From positions 309,291 through 373,290 of the forward strand of contig NW_023365762.1 in NCBI RefSeq assembly GCF_000003815.2: DNA of 64,000 bases. Reading direction: 5' to 3'. The translations under genes were made by a program, and so were the position numbers. This DNA is from Branchiostoma floridae. Taxonomy: Eukaryota; Chordata; Leptocardii; Amphioxiformes; Branchiostomatidae. The notes under the pieces are model-generated. The model worked only from the letters and a program-made list of their open reading frames with translations. It made no database searches and had not been told where the DNA came from. Shown piece after piece: positions 39,224-43,637 of the stretch (its first letter is position 1; the number at the start of each line of letters is the position of its first letter).

Positions 39224-40996
39224 GTAATATAAAATCATTACAAAGCGTAAAAACAAAACATGCAGCTTATCTTTCAATAATATATCAATAATTGACATAA
39301 ACAAAATGTTATCAACTGTAGTTAAGGGGGAAAAACCTCTGGTCTCTCCGGTATATCTTATCGCCTTTTGTATATTATAATTTGTATTATGATTATGTGC
39401 AAACAAACGCTAAACAAAAACAATAAAAAGTACTATGAGTAAACATTGACTATGTCATGTAGGTGACGAAGTTTTAACCCCATGGTAATTGTTTTTCAGT
39501 TTCGTTGCTGAAGAAATCTTAGAGTCGAACCAATATGTCGGCCCAATTTTCTTCACATCTTTCATGATACTGATGTTCATAGTACTCGTCAACTTCCTGG
39601 TGACCATCATCTGTGATGCCATTGCCTCTGGTGTCTACGTTGCCCATGACCATGACCAAGAACTGGCTGACTATGTTTGGAGAAGTTTCCATGAAATTTT
39701 CGGGATCCACGTTCCTCCGCCGGCTGACGTCATGACAGGTGAACGATATCTATAGAGTACAAAAATATACCATTTTACAGTAGAGGCCGTTTAATTGCAC
39801 ACCCAATTGCCAGCGCATTTCGTGCAATTATCCGGGTGGTGCAATAATCTGGAGTTATTTAGCTGGACCGCACTAGTTTGCGATTTGGGGATTCTGTGCA
39901 AATAACAGAAGTGCGCGATTATCCGTTGTGTAATTAACTGGCTTCTACTGTATTTATCTATTTTCTGCCATTTATATCCAGGGTTGTCCACCTCAGTGAT
40001 TGACATTTTACTACAAGTAATGTACATACAGTGACATGCAAGCAGAAAATTTACCTACAATTCATGAAATGAATGAATAATAATGGTCCATTCCTAGTCA
40101 CCACAAGGGTATTTATACAATAATTGTAATGAATTTGCATTATTTTGAATAAAAGAATATTGAAGCCACAACAATTATTCATTTTTTCCAAAAAGGCAAT
40201 ATGGAAATTTGGATCTATTCGGATTCATTTGAATATTTTGGAAACATTTTGAAAGAGATTGCCCCAAAACATCTTTATTTAGATAATATTTAAACAGTGA
40301 TAATACAAGATATAAAGAGACAAGCTATAAAAAGCTCACAGCAGACAATGTCAATCAGATAATAACGGATTACAACGTCCACTATATGAAAGTGTCTTAC
40401 TGAACAATGATTAACTTAGAGAGATAAGTTCGACGTCAAATTCCTTCTATATCGCCTTTCTTTCTGTCTGTAGCCTTTTGCGATAGCCACAGACTAGTTG
40501 GGCAGCCCTGACTGTGCGTGTTGAATACCCGAACGAATAAATGAATGAATTAGTTCAAAGAAAGGAAAAAAAAAGCAACTGCATTTCTAAAAGGAAGCTG
40601 CAAGTGGCCGCAAACAATATCAGGCGTTTAAAAATATATTGTAAACAAATAATTCTTGCAAATGTTACTTCATTTATTTTGTACTCATTTCCCACAATTT
40701 TGTGTTATACCAAGACTCGATACTATCAGAATTTTTGGCTTTATGCAGTACTTTTCAGTTTGAAATACGACTTTCAGACGACACTGAAAACCTGTGGGAC
40801 TTCTGGGCATTTATACCACACAATGGAATGATGTATTTCAATTTATCGTGTTTCTTTTCATTCTTCTACAGATGAAATGAAAGAAGCCAAGCTGAATGCA
40901 AACTTGCAAAAGATCGAAGAATCCTTAGATGAAATCTTAGACGTGACGCGCTGTCTTAAGGCACACGGCAGAGTTGATACGCCTTCATCGACTTAA
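10027..40996 (+). CDS. Polycystin-1-like receptor/channel with fucolectin, Sushi, EGF and FN3 ectodomain (complete gene, two internal gaps)
   Basis: Exons by start-end: 10027-10096, 17013-17199, 17642-17880, 18949-19119, 19583-19705, 20212-20331, 20627-20782, 21384-21656, 22244-22522, 22890-23031, 24195-24319, 24840-24962, 25196-25270, 25633-25743, 26027-26088, 26439-26582, 26909-26999, 27505-27680, 27964-28191, 28618-29124, 29645-29763, 30222-30461, 30748-30963, 31393-(gap), 32085-32236, 32625-32751, (gap)-33660, 34347-34461, 34862-35076, 36633-36807, 37302-37883, 38319-38549, 38937-39021, 39500-39738, 40872-40996. Visible coding length is about 6.3 kb, so at least 2,090 residues. All junctions keep frame except one break in 28618-29124. 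The second half is typical polycystin-1: GPS, PLAT, 11 membrane segments, TOP domain and a pore. Polycystin-1 family proteins are membrane receptors that pair with TRPP channels, often in cilia. The lectin-like front suggests a glycan or matrix ligand (inference). Exact orthology to PKD1, PKD1L1, L2 or L3 is not claimed. Confidence 0.9.
10390..10881. repeat. Long palindrome with about 178-bp arms around a TTAA-bounded centre
   Basis: Arms at about 10390-10567 and 10705-10881 are imperfect inverted copies. Examples are AATGTGGTCCTCATGATCTT in the left arm and AAGATCATGAGGACCACATT in the right. The centre, 10568-10704, is bounded by TTAA on both sides and carries the piggyBac-like end described separately. 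Transcribed, it would form a very long hairpin inside intron 1 of the polycystin-like gene. Confidence 0.75.
10568..11627. mobile_element. TTAA-bounded, piggyBac-like non-autonomous element (possibly nested)
   Basis: It begins TTAACCCTCAAACCACCGTA at 10568 and ends TACGGTGGTTTGAGGGTTAA at 11627, a perfect inverted pair on TTAA targets. A second identical end closes at 11538. The segments 10568-10704 and 11535-11627 are inverted copies of each other, each bounded by TTAA. A quasi-palindrome GGGGTCAAAACTGACCCC (or its complement) occurs three times, near 10616, 11324 and 11497. TTAA targets with CCC-starting ends are typical of piggyBac. No transposase frame is present. Confidence 0.7.
11650..12560. 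repeat. Direct repeat copy A (about 900 bp), partner at 14005-14830
   Basis: Long stretches match the later copy, for example the segment at 11890-12005 with that at 14222-14337 (TTGGTCTTGCAAAACTTGTAG) and TTTTCGCCAAAATGTTATGA at about 12276 and 14527. The copies have diverged by scattered substitutions and small indels. This is either an old segmental duplication or two insertions of one unknown repeat, both in intron 1 of the polycystin-like gene. Confidence 0.65.
12562..12850 (+). repeat. Dispersed repeat with (GT)n and conserved flank
   Basis: Sequence CTTCGCCGAGAAG is followed by a (GT)n run at about 12607-12680. A flank with GATATTTGGTATGTGGGTAG-like, CCTAGCGGCTTGCTATGGTA and CTGCAGCAGAACTTCC motifs then follows. 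The same flank recurs at about 15170-15360, 35216-36310 and 54590-54860. It is a dispersed repeat family of unknown class with no coding potential. Confidence 0.55.
13029..13898. mobile_element. Terminal-inverted-repeat element (870 bp) carrying a nested hAT MITE
   Basis: The left end GGCCACGTTGATTTGATTAT followed by ATGGATGACATCC is repeated inverted at the right end (13866-13898) with one mismatch. Similarity extends into a CGCTCGCACCA inner segment. The interior is interrupted by the hAT-type MITE at 13274-13725. The flanks share TATTAG, but the duplication length is unclear, so the superfamily is left open. Confidence 0.7.
13274..13725. mobile_element. hAT-type MITE, copy 2, diverged
   Basis: The left end TGGGGGAGGTACCAGTAC and the GTACTGGTCCCTACACCTAA right end are degraded versions of the family ends, and the interior has the family's CAGGTCCGGACATGAACCTGG stretch split by substitutions. 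The flanks TTGTTGGT (13266-13273) and CTGTTGGT (13726-13733) are a 7/8 target duplication. It is nested in the element 13029-13898. Confidence 0.65.
14005..14830. repeat. Direct repeat copy B, partner at 11650-12560
   Basis: This is the second copy of the roughly 0.9-kb repeat, starting near TAGGAACTCGAGTGATGTTG and ending near the CATG(T)AAT.AATATG segment. The 1.4 kb between the copies is mostly younger mobile DNA (12562-13898), so the pair may once have been closer together. Confidence 0.6.
15060..15160 (+). pseudogene. LINE reverse-transcriptase fragment
   Basis: A short frame reads [20 protein letters not shown], the conserved RT segment (VPQGS-LGP-LF) of non-LTR retrotransposons. It breaks off into the dispersed repeat that starts at about 15150. 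Only about 30 residues remain, so this is a dead fragment in polycystin intron 1. Confidence 0.75.
15910..15943 (+). ncRNA. Hammerhead-ribozyme-like core motif (copy 1)
   Basis: CTGACGA, a weak stem II with the loop GTGGATTT, then AAAC and GTC: the order of conserved boxes in a hammerhead (CUGANGA, stem II, GAAAC). Here GAAAC has decayed to TAAAC. It closely matches the copy at 31258-31291, including the downstream CTGACCGTTTCCAA. Activity is doubtful. It is grouped here on family resemblance. Confidence 0.4.
16012..16606. mobile_element. Terminal-inverted-repeat element interrupted by an assembly gap
   Basis: The left end (about 16015-16078) has GTAGCCTGGATACCAGACCC and GTGTTGGGGTCTGGC. The right end (about 16530-16606) carries their inverted counterparts CCAGACCCCAACAC and GGGTCTGGTAACTAGACTAGG. 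The arms match over roughly 60 bp. The interior includes the N run 16276-16410, so its true length is unknown. It is probably a non-autonomous DNA transposon in polycystin intron 1. Confidence 0.65.
16276..16410. other. Assembly gap (135 N)
   Basis: Unresolved bases inside a repeat in intron 1 of the polycystin-like gene. No coding exon is missing here, because the exon before (10027-10096, phase 1) and the exon after (17013, phase 1) join in frame. Confidence 0.95.
16654..16925 (-). repeat. Dispersed repeat copy, inverted partner at 31690-31880
   Basis: Read on the minus strand it matches 31690-31880 over about 200 bp, including TGCTGTCGTGACGTCACGT, ACGTGACTCAGTA and GAAGTCTATGGCGCCCAC. Both copies are in introns of the polycystin-like gene, in opposite orientation. 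The repeat class is unknown. The open frame across 16662-16952 has no family resemblance and is not called as an exon. Confidence 0.65.
17013..17880 (+). CDS. Polycystin-like exons 2-3: fucolectin/F5-8C-type (FTP) lectin domain
   Basis: Exons 17013-17199 and 17642-17880 encode [49 protein letters not shown], then a segment with [20 protein letters not shown] and [10 protein letters not shown]. The order AxQSS, AVDG, CSxT, NPxWxVDLG, C-GRYV-V, L-LCE-V matches the eel-fucolectin tachylectin-4/pentraxin-1 (FTP) branch of discoidin-like domains, which bind fucose using bound Ca2+. The domain is flanked by phase-1 introns. Sugar binding is an inference from the family. Two tandem acceptors (AG at 17011-17012 and 17017-17018) both keep frame. 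Confidence 0.85.
17881..18948. other. Polycystin-like intron 3, no gene seen
   Basis: Contains a G10 run near 17994, two short copies of a segment with CTATACTACTGCCGTAGGGG (about 17972 and 18173), and AT-rich DNA. No exon or RNA gene is recognised. Confidence 0.5.
18949..19119 (+). CDS. Polycystin-like exon 4: Sushi/CCP domain
   Basis: One exon with phase-1 borders encodes [19 protein letters not shown], then [19 protein letters not shown] and WSGTSPSCI. The four Cys, the aromatic FGC and [12 protein letters not shown] segments and the terminal W.G..P.C are the complement-control-protein pattern. CCP modules mediate protein-protein contact in extracellular receptors. The module is about 57 residues, normal for the family. 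Confidence 0.88.
19120..19582. other. Polycystin-like intron 4, no feature
   Basis: AT-rich intron with no exon, repeat end or RNA gene recognised. A short TTGTATGAAGTC(G/A)TTTTGTTG segment is duplicated at about 19528 and 19558, just before the EGF exon. Confidence 0.5.
19583..19705 (+). CDS. Polycystin-like exon 5: calcium-binding EGF domain
   Basis: The exon, with phase-1 borders, encodes [19 protein letters not shown], then [19 protein letters not shown] and VCH. DVDEC at the start and the C.N..GS..C.C spacing are the calcium-binding EGF signature, with six Cys present. The Asn in [10 protein letters not shown] is at the site often beta-hydroxylated. It acts as a rigid extracellular spacer. 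Confidence 0.9.
19781..19961. mobile_element. pogo/Tigger-like MITE, copy 1
   Basis: Flanked by TA on both sides. The ends are CAGTACAGAATAAGCCAATTAATTG and the inverted TAATTAATTGGCTTCCACTG. The interior matches the copies at 21979-22150, 39778-39950 and 58113-58289, with CATTTGCCAGCGCAGTTCGT and CAATTATCCGGAT. The TA duplication and CAG-starting ends are typical of Tc1/mariner-pogo elements. Confidence 0.8.
20212..20782 (+). CDS. Polycystin-like exons 6-7: fibronectin type III domain 1
   Basis: Exons 20212-20331 and 20627-20782, phase 1 throughout. The first half reads [19 protein letters not shown] with the conserved Trp. The second has [19 protein letters not shown] with the Leu..Y..V pattern of the F strand. 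The outer borders are phase 1, and the intron splits the domain between the C and E strands. Confidence 0.85.
21384..21656 (+). CDS. Polycystin-like exon 8: fibronectin type III domain 2
   Basis: A single exon with phase-1 borders. It reads [19 protein letters not shown], then [16 protein letters not shown] and [17 protein letters not shown], the Trp, Tyr and L-P-T-Y-V landmarks of a complete FN3 module of about 90 residues. Confidence 0.88.
21979..22150. mobile_element. pogo/Tigger-like MITE, copy 2
   Basis: The left end is decayed (TTTGTAGAAGCCGATTTATT) and the right end is TTAACTGGCTTCTACTG. The interior CATTTGCCAGCGTATTTCGTG and CAATTATCTGCAT match copies 1, 3 and 4. The TA flanks are no longer visible, so this is an older copy. 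It lies in the intron between FN3 domains 2 and 3. Confidence 0.7.
22244..22522 (+). CDS. Polycystin-like exon 9: fibronectin type III domain 3
   Basis: A single exon with phase-1 borders. It starts [20 protein letters not shown] and has [11 protein letters not shown] and [18 protein letters not shown], a full FN3 module. An NRERRS dibasic loop sits between the C and E strands. Confidence 0.88.
22800..22884. repeat. Retroelement-like tail with (TTGTCA)n beside a splice acceptor
   Basis: A GTGCAATAAACTTCATTG segment is followed by hexanucleotide (TTGTCA)n units at about 22840-22866, ending some 20 bp before the exon at 22890. An A-rich/AATAAA tail followed by a short tandem repeat is the usual 3' end of a LINE/SINE copy. 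The exact family is not known. Confidence 0.5.
22890..24319 (+). CDS. Polycystin-like exons 10-11: fibronectin type III domain 4
   Basis: Exons 22890-23031 and 24195-24319 are joined in phase 2; the outer borders are phase 1. The first half reads [20 protein letters not shown], then [14 protein letters not shown]. The second has [19 protein letters not shown] and [12 protein letters not shown]. The 1.16-kb intron holds a long (AATG)n array. Confidence 0.85.
23199..23358. repeat. (AATG)n microsatellite, about 160 bp
   Basis: Almost pure tetranucleotide repeat, with an AAAG-rich interruption at about 23230-23246, inside the intron that splits FN3 domain 4. The Ser-Phe-Ile-His repeat reading on the other strand is only the translation of this tract. 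Confidence 0.9.
24840..25743 (+). CDS. Polycystin-like exons 12-14: Thr/Ser-rich linker
   Basis: Three short phase 1-1 exons, 24840-24962, 25196-25270 and 25633-25743. Exon 12 has [19 protein letters not shown] and TTVKIED. Exon 13 has [19 protein letters not shown] and TATKIQG, so it looks like a diverged duplicate of exon 12. Exon 14 reads [17 protein letters not shown] and ends in STHPTT. Such segments are usually O-glycosylated stalks. No folded domain is seen. They join the FN3 array to the REJ/GAIN-like region. Confidence 0.75.
26027..29124 (+). CDS. Polycystin-like exons 15-20: REJ/GAIN-like region
   Basis: Exons 26027-26088, 26439-26582, 26909-26999, 27505-27680, 27964-28191 and 28618-29124. 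Helical segments such as [33 protein letters not shown] and [15 protein letters not shown] are followed by beta-type segments ([52 protein letters not shown]). This helix-then-beta order just before a GPS is that of the polycystin REJ/GAIN region, which carries the autoproteolysis site. The frame breaks once within the last exon, near 28725-28738, where one extra base (or two fewer) would be needed to join the two reading frames. Confidence 0.75.
29125..29644. other. Polycystin-like intron 20, no gene seen
   Basis: AT-rich intron with no repeat ends or exons that I recognise. Confidence 0.45.
29645..30461 (+). CDS. Polycystin-like exons 21-22: GPS motif and first transmembrane segment
   Basis: Exon 29645-29763 ends [19 protein letters not shown]. 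Exon 30222-30461 begins [19 protein letters not shown]. Together they give the GPS pattern C..W......W....C......C.C. The normal cleavage tripeptide His-Leu-(Thr/Ser) after the last Cys is replaced by Ser-Ile-Thr, one residue closer. About 40 residues on comes [20 protein letters not shown], the first membrane helix, and then a basic cytoplasmic LRAR. Autocleavage may be lost (inference). Confidence 0.82.
30547..30718. mobile_element. Short TIR element next to the PLAT exon
   Basis: The left end GGGCGTTGTCACATAGGTCG and TGCGACCGTCGTACGAT are repeated inverted at the right end (CGTACGACGATCGCACGACC, TATGTTACCGCGC). The element is 172 bp and ends 30 bp before the exon at 30748. Related ends occur at 48489-49096, with fragments at about 8240 and 43045. 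Confidence 0.75.
30748..31463 (+). CDS. Polycystin-like exons 23-24: PLAT domain, C-terminal part lost in gap
   Basis: Exon 30748-30963 encodes [20 protein letters not shown], then [19 protein letters not shown], the first strands of a PLAT/LH2 beta-sandwich. Exon 31393-31463 reads [20 protein letters not shown] and then NC, the RG-T-F/I-SLGDL segment of polycystin PLAT. It runs straight into the N run at 31464. The rest of PLAT (usually WHDNSG and the WF-LCN-WL block) is not visible. PLAT binds lipid or protein partners on the cytoplasmic side. Confidence 0.85.
31258..31291 (+). ncRNA. Hammerhead-ribozyme-like core motif (copy 2)
   Basis: CTGACGA is followed by a stem AGATA / TATCT closing a GTGGATGT loop, then GTAAC and GTC. 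Only one base differs from the CUGANGA...GAAAC consensus (GTAAC for GAAAC). It is nearly the same as 15910-15943. It lies in a polycystin intron, sense to the gene. Confidence 0.5.
31464..31563. other. Assembly gap (100 N) inside the PLAT-coding region
   Basis: A round-number gap of unknown true size. It starts within or just after the PLAT exon codons and hides the rest of PLAT, which should precede the second membrane segment at 32085. Confidence 0.95.
31690..31880 (+). repeat. Dispersed repeat copy, partner of 16654-16925
   Basis: See the partner entry. Matching segments here are CACTGCTGTCGTGACGTCAC, ACGTGACTCAGTA, AGTGGATCATAGGTTCCAGG and GAAGTCTATGGCGCCCAC. It contains a TGACGTCA palindrome. 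Confidence 0.65.
32085..32751 (+). CDS. Polycystin-like exons 25-26: membrane segments 2 and 3
   Basis: Exon 32085-32236 reads [18 protein letters not shown], then LSTAMWYR (segment 2), matching the polycystin FTR-QRL-C—ML-NAMWY block. Exon 32625-32751 reads [18 protein letters not shown], then AYLFRVERP (segment 3). The link between exon 26 and the next exon passes through the gap at 33380-33479, where an acidic cytoplasmic loop is usual. Confidence 0.85.
33309..33342 (+). ncRNA. Hammerhead-ribozyme-like core motif (copy 3, decayed)
   Basis: TTGAATAA stands where CTGANGA is expected. Stem AGTGA / TCACT closes a TGGGTG loop, then CGAAACGTC. The stem and GAAAC are intact, but the first box is degraded, so it is probably inactive. 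Confidence 0.4.
33380..33479. other. Assembly gap (100 N) cutting a polycystin exon
   Basis: The first coding codons after it ([13 protein letters not shown]) are already inside an exon. The acceptor of that exon and the upstream cytoplasmic loop are therefore missing or hidden. Confidence 0.95.
33480..35076 (+). CDS. Polycystin-like exons 27-29: membrane segments 4 to 6
   Basis: The exon ending at 33660 reads [20 protein letters not shown] (segment 4) and then [20 protein letters not shown]. Exon 34347-34461 continues [17 protein letters not shown] (segment 5). Exon 34862-35076 reads [20 protein letters not shown] (segment 6), then [11 protein letters not shown], the start of the large extracellular TOP domain. 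This matches the polycystin-1 order YSL-W, SF—S, VV-IFFAL and DPNAY. Confidence 0.87.
33685..33914. mobile_element. 230-bp MITE, copy 1 of the GGTATCTCAC family
   Basis: The ends GGTATCTCACTGCACTTGGG and CCCAAGTGCAGTGAGATAC are inverted. The interior has CAGTGCGGCACTGCGGGGTT and its inverted counterpart. It is similar over its whole length to 41027-41266, with the interior in the same order. It starts 24 bp after the exon ending at 33660. Confidence 0.75.
34020..34052 (-). ncRNA. Hammerhead-ribozyme-like core motif (copy 4, minus strand)
   Basis: On the minus strand: CTGAGGA, then stem II GATGTC / GGCATC closing TGATA, then GATAC and GTC. CTGAGGA is a perfect CUGANGA, and the only defect is GATAC for GAAAC. 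It is the mirror copy of 34169-34201. Confidence 0.5.
34169..34201 (+). ncRNA. Hammerhead-ribozyme-like core motif (copy 5)
   Basis: CTGTGGA (one base from CUGANGA), stem GACGTC / GGCATC with TGATA loop, then GAAACGTC. The GAAAC box is intact. Together with the minus-strand arm the pair allows a consensus CTGAGGA...GAAAC that fits the hammerhead core fully. Confidence 0.5.
34530..34826 (+). pseudogene. LINE reverse-transcriptase fragment in a polycystin intron
   Basis: An open frame of about 95 residues reads [20 protein letters not shown], then [17 protein letters not shown]. QxGFRK-xST-D and F-DF-KAFDSV are conserved blocks of non-LTR retrotransposon RT. The YxDD block and the rest are absent, so it is a dead fragment. 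It sits just before the exon at 34862 and is not part of the polycystin frame. Confidence 0.85.
35216..36310 (+). repeat. Tandem cluster of a dispersed repeat (about five units)
   Basis: Units of roughly 140-170 bp share AACTCGAGAA, ATTTTTGGTAGGTGTGTAG, GAAAACGGTTTACCTGGC-like and CTACGGTACTGCAGC segments, starting near 35298, 35465, 35603, 36030 and 36180. This is the same family as 12562-12850. It fills most of the 1.56-kb intron before exon 30. No protein is encoded. Confidence 0.65.
36633..37883 (+). CDS. Polycystin-like exons 30-31: TOP (polycystin mucolipin) domain and membrane segments 7-8
   Basis: Exon 36633-36807 reads [20 protein letters not shown], then WYNGW and [11 protein letters not shown], the classic polycystin FW-WT...LLP-LYP..WYNG...G-PRL-QLR block. 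Exon 37302-37883 continues with [20 protein letters not shown], then [20 protein letters not shown], the strands of the TOP domain. It then gives [20 protein letters not shown] (segment 7) and [20 protein letters not shown] (segment 8). The TOP domain forms the extracellular lid in PKD channel assemblies. Confidence 0.9.
37179..37210 (+). ncRNA. Hammerhead-ribozyme-like core motif (copy 6)
   Basis: CTCTAAGA, a degraded CTGANGA, is followed by stem AGTGA / TCACT with TGGATG loop, then CGAAACGTC. It lies 92 bp before the exon at 37302. It shares the TGGATG loop with copies 2 and 7. Confidence 0.45.
38319..39738 (+). CDS. Polycystin-like exons 32-34: channel-like core, segments 9 to 11
   Basis: Exon 38319-38549 reads [20 protein letters not shown], then [18 protein letters not shown] (segment 9 and linker) and [19 protein letters not shown] (segment 10). 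Exon 38937-39021 is the pore region, [20 protein letters not shown], then FTMFLG. Exon 39500-39738 has [20 protein letters not shown] (segment 11). The corresponding polycystin pattern is FLRF/KLLRFNK, LGYLLFG, F.TF and NFLLAII. Whether it conducts ions itself or only with a TRPP partner is not known. Confidence 0.9.
39134..39216. repeat. (TA)n microsatellite
   Basis: Near-pure TA dinucleotide tract of about 80 bp in the intron after the pore exon. Confidence 0.9.
39778..39950. mobile_element. pogo/Tigger-like MITE, copy 3 (best preserved)
   Basis: TA at 39776-39777 and 39951-39952 flank ends CAGTAGAGGCCGTTTAATTG and TAATTAACTGGCTTCTACTG. At 173 bp it has clean ends and duplication, and it is the best reference copy in the window. 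It sits 40 bp after the exon ending at 39738, in the last intron. Confidence 0.85.
40872..40996 (+). CDS. Polycystin-like last exon: C-terminal coiled coil and stop
   Basis: The exon encodes [20 protein letters not shown] and [13 protein letters not shown], with Leu/Ile every three or four residues, then RVDTPSST and TAA. A short cytoplasmic coiled coil after the last membrane segment is typical of polycystin-1, where it pairs with a TRPP protein. The length is as expected. Confidence 0.85.
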
Positions 40997-41026
40997 TCGT
41001 TCAAGATGTCAATGCGGTCTATAGGT

Positions 41027-41266
41027 GGTATCTCACCGCACTTGGGGTACTGGTGCGGCACTGTGGGGTTCGTTCACTGCGGCACTGTTGTGTTATTTTC
41101 GCCTATTCTTAATAATTCGGATACTTCGTAATACGTAAAAGTATGACTTAGAAGACAACAAAATTCACAAAACGTAAAGAAAATTTGTTCTTTGTCTCTG
41201 AAATTCGTTGAGTGATCTTTCGAACCCCGCAGTACCGCAATGGTGCCCCAAGTGCAGTGAGATACC
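41027..41266. mobile_element. 240-bp MITE, copy 2 of the GGTATCTCAC family
   Basis: It starts 30 bp after the polycystin stop codon, so it is probably in the 3' UTR. The ends GGTATCTCACCGCACTTGGG and CAAGTGCAGTGAGATACC are inverted. The interior matches 33685-33914 (GCGGCACTGTGGGGTTCGTT; GACTTAGAAGACAACAAAAT and its counterpart). Confidence 0.75.
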
Positions 41267-41395
41267 AGGGACCTATGGGTTCTTTTATCGTCAGCTCCAT
41301 CTGATATCCAAGACAAACCATTGAAAGATGGAATAATGGAACACCCAAATATGACTTATCACAGAGCAGGGCAGACAATTAGGAATAACAGAGCC

Positions 41396-41859
41396 TAGGG
41401 GTGAGTACCGGTATGAGTAAAACCGTTTCCTCTTGTTGGAGCGGTCCGAAAAAAAACCGGATGTTGGACCGATTCGAAAATGAACAATAAGTTATACCAA
41501 CAGGTGTTCACGTGTTTTGGGGGCTTACAGGTCCAAGCAAATAACAAGAGCGAAGTAGAGGAGAGTTGACAGTCATTTTACCAGCAAGGTTTCCACAGCC
41601 CCCAAAAATGCAGTTAGAGGTATTTTCATGAAGATAGGATTTCAAAACGCCAATGAACGTCGGATACTCCACCTAACAGAATCCTTTGTTATGCGAAATG
41701 GACCATTGCTTAATTTGAGTATGATAAGTTCAGCGATAATTAGATCCAGGTTCAGGTCCGGACCTGGACCAGATCCTCTGGACTTGGACTAGACCTGTAC
41801 CGGTACCCATCCATAACAGACCTGGACTTGGACTAGACCTGTACCGGTACCCATCCATA
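41396..41859. mobile_element. hAT-type MITE, copy 3
   Basis: The left end is TAGGGGTGAGTACCGGTATG and the right end GTACCGGTACCCATCCATA. The flanks ACAGAGCC and ACAGAAAC agree in 6 of 8 bases. Relative to copies 1 and 4 the interior runs in the opposite direction. The last 41-44 bp (CTTGGACTAGACCTGTACCG...) are tandemly duplicated. Confidence 0.7.
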
Positions 41860-42718
41860 ACAGAAACACTAGCAGAAGAACAAACATGTTTCGTGTTCAA
41901 TAACATAATTAGTCAAAACTAATTCTTCGCTGTATGAAAAGGGCTTTTAAAAACATAAGTTATAAACATTTGTTGTGCTATGCAGTCTTGTATCATTGGC
42001 AATTGATTAAATGTAACATAACATTGATATTTAATCTGGTGCATATATCTAACTATAGTTGCACGTACCACATCAGATTTGTCGGTAACGTGAATGATAG
42101 AACTTAATATATATACAGTATTTTTTGTTTCATAGTTACAGCTAAAATATACATCTATTTGTTTGTTTCAAAATATGTATTTGATTGAGTCCAAACTATT
42201 GTATGTTTCTAGTTAAATGGACTTTGTGATAAAACAAAACTTCTTGTATCATTTTAGCATGGTTTACTCTTTATCAAGGCTATTCGTTTATACTGCTTAA
42301 TGATGCTTATGCAATGCTTAGTTGATAGTAATAGTGTTAAAGGACCATAACATTACAATTTCATATTAACATAGGCATAACTGTTTGTGGATATTGCGTT
42401 TTATTGTAATGCTATATAAAAGAACCCACAAACAGAAAAAACGTACTGTACTATATAGAGTTTCTAATATTTTCAAAATCTGAACTCATTCATCCATTTA
42501 TTCATATCTACATTTGATTCACTCGAAGGAAGTTTGACTCATCTCACACTGCTACAGAGAGAAAAAAAAAATCACATTTTATTGTTTCACCATTTGAATA
42601 CTAATGAATTACTGCGAAACCCTAGTCTTTATTGATATTCTATAACATATGGTTATTCCATAATGTATTTCACGTCTATAACCCTTTTTACAATGAATTG
42701 ATCATGACTTTACCTTGA

Positions 42719-42783
42719 TTGACAATATTGCTCTCAAATGCCTATAACACTGTATTAAAGGCATTTCAGAGCAATATTGTCAA
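42719..42783. repeat. 65-nt hairpin with 25-bp arms (one mismatch), precursor-like
   Basis: Arms 42719-42743 and 42759-42783 pair with a single mismatch around a 15-nt loop. The outer sequence is TTGACAATATTGCTCT. The size and stem are like a small-RNA precursor. A short palindromic MITE is an alternative. No other copy was noticed in the window. Confidence 0.5.
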
Positions 42784-43412
42784 ATTACATGTCCACACAA
42801 AACGCCATTGAAATGCTGTTACTTTTGAAACTCTGACTTCAGATCTAAAGATAACTGCCTAAAAGTGATTATATGTTTCAATCTAGCATTCTAAATTAAC
42901 AAGCTAAAATTCATGTTTCTTTTAGATAATCTTATTCACAAATTTCTTTGTTGTATTTGACGTATTTAGCTGATTGTAATAAATAGGAATTGTATATGTA
43001 CAGTTGCAAACACTGCCTCAACTGTTTTTCGTCCTTCAAAATACCAGGTCACATTCGTCGCACGATTGCCGTACGATGACAAACTGAAGACATTCTTATA
43101 GCTGTCGTATATATGTCGTACAATTAAAAATCATCTGTCTCGCTAGGGTAAAGAAAAGACAGCTTTCTTCTGTTACAGCATGTTTGAAAATTCTATGATT
43201 TTAAATCGCACGACGGATAACGACGTAGCCTGTGTTTACACAATCTCTCGCTGGCTGTGGTTTAATGGTGGCAATTATAAGGCCGGCCGCTAGGAGCGCG
43301 ATTTTAGTTAGGCTAGCTAACGACGTTCTTTTTCCTACGTCAGTGACGCTAAGATACTATACAGTACAATTACATGTGTGGGGCACTAAAACACTTGATA
43401 TATAAACACATC

Positions 43413-43637
43413 TAACGCTAGTTCGCCTTTATCCGCGGGGTAACCTTTATCCGTTAACGTTGTCTTTAAAAGCAGCACATTAAGGAGTATTATGTCTGTG
43501 GACTGTGGTTTCAAATTTGCAATATTTTCAAAATGTTCTGATTTGAAACCACCGTCCGTCGACTTCATATCCCTAAATACGATTTTTTTACAAACAACGG
43601 ATATAGGTCACCTTTGGATTAAGGTGAACCAGCGTTA
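43413..43637. mobile_element. TIR element of the CCTTTATCCG family, copy 1
   Basis: The ends TAACGCTAGTTCGCCTTTAT and AAGGTGAACCAGCGTTA are inverted. Inner ACAACGGATATAGG and its counterpart also pair. Near 225 bp. Copies are at 55672-55892 and, truncated, at 51794-51870. Middle sequence TGAAACCACCGTCC is shared with the 51794 and 55672 copies in part. Confidence 0.7.
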
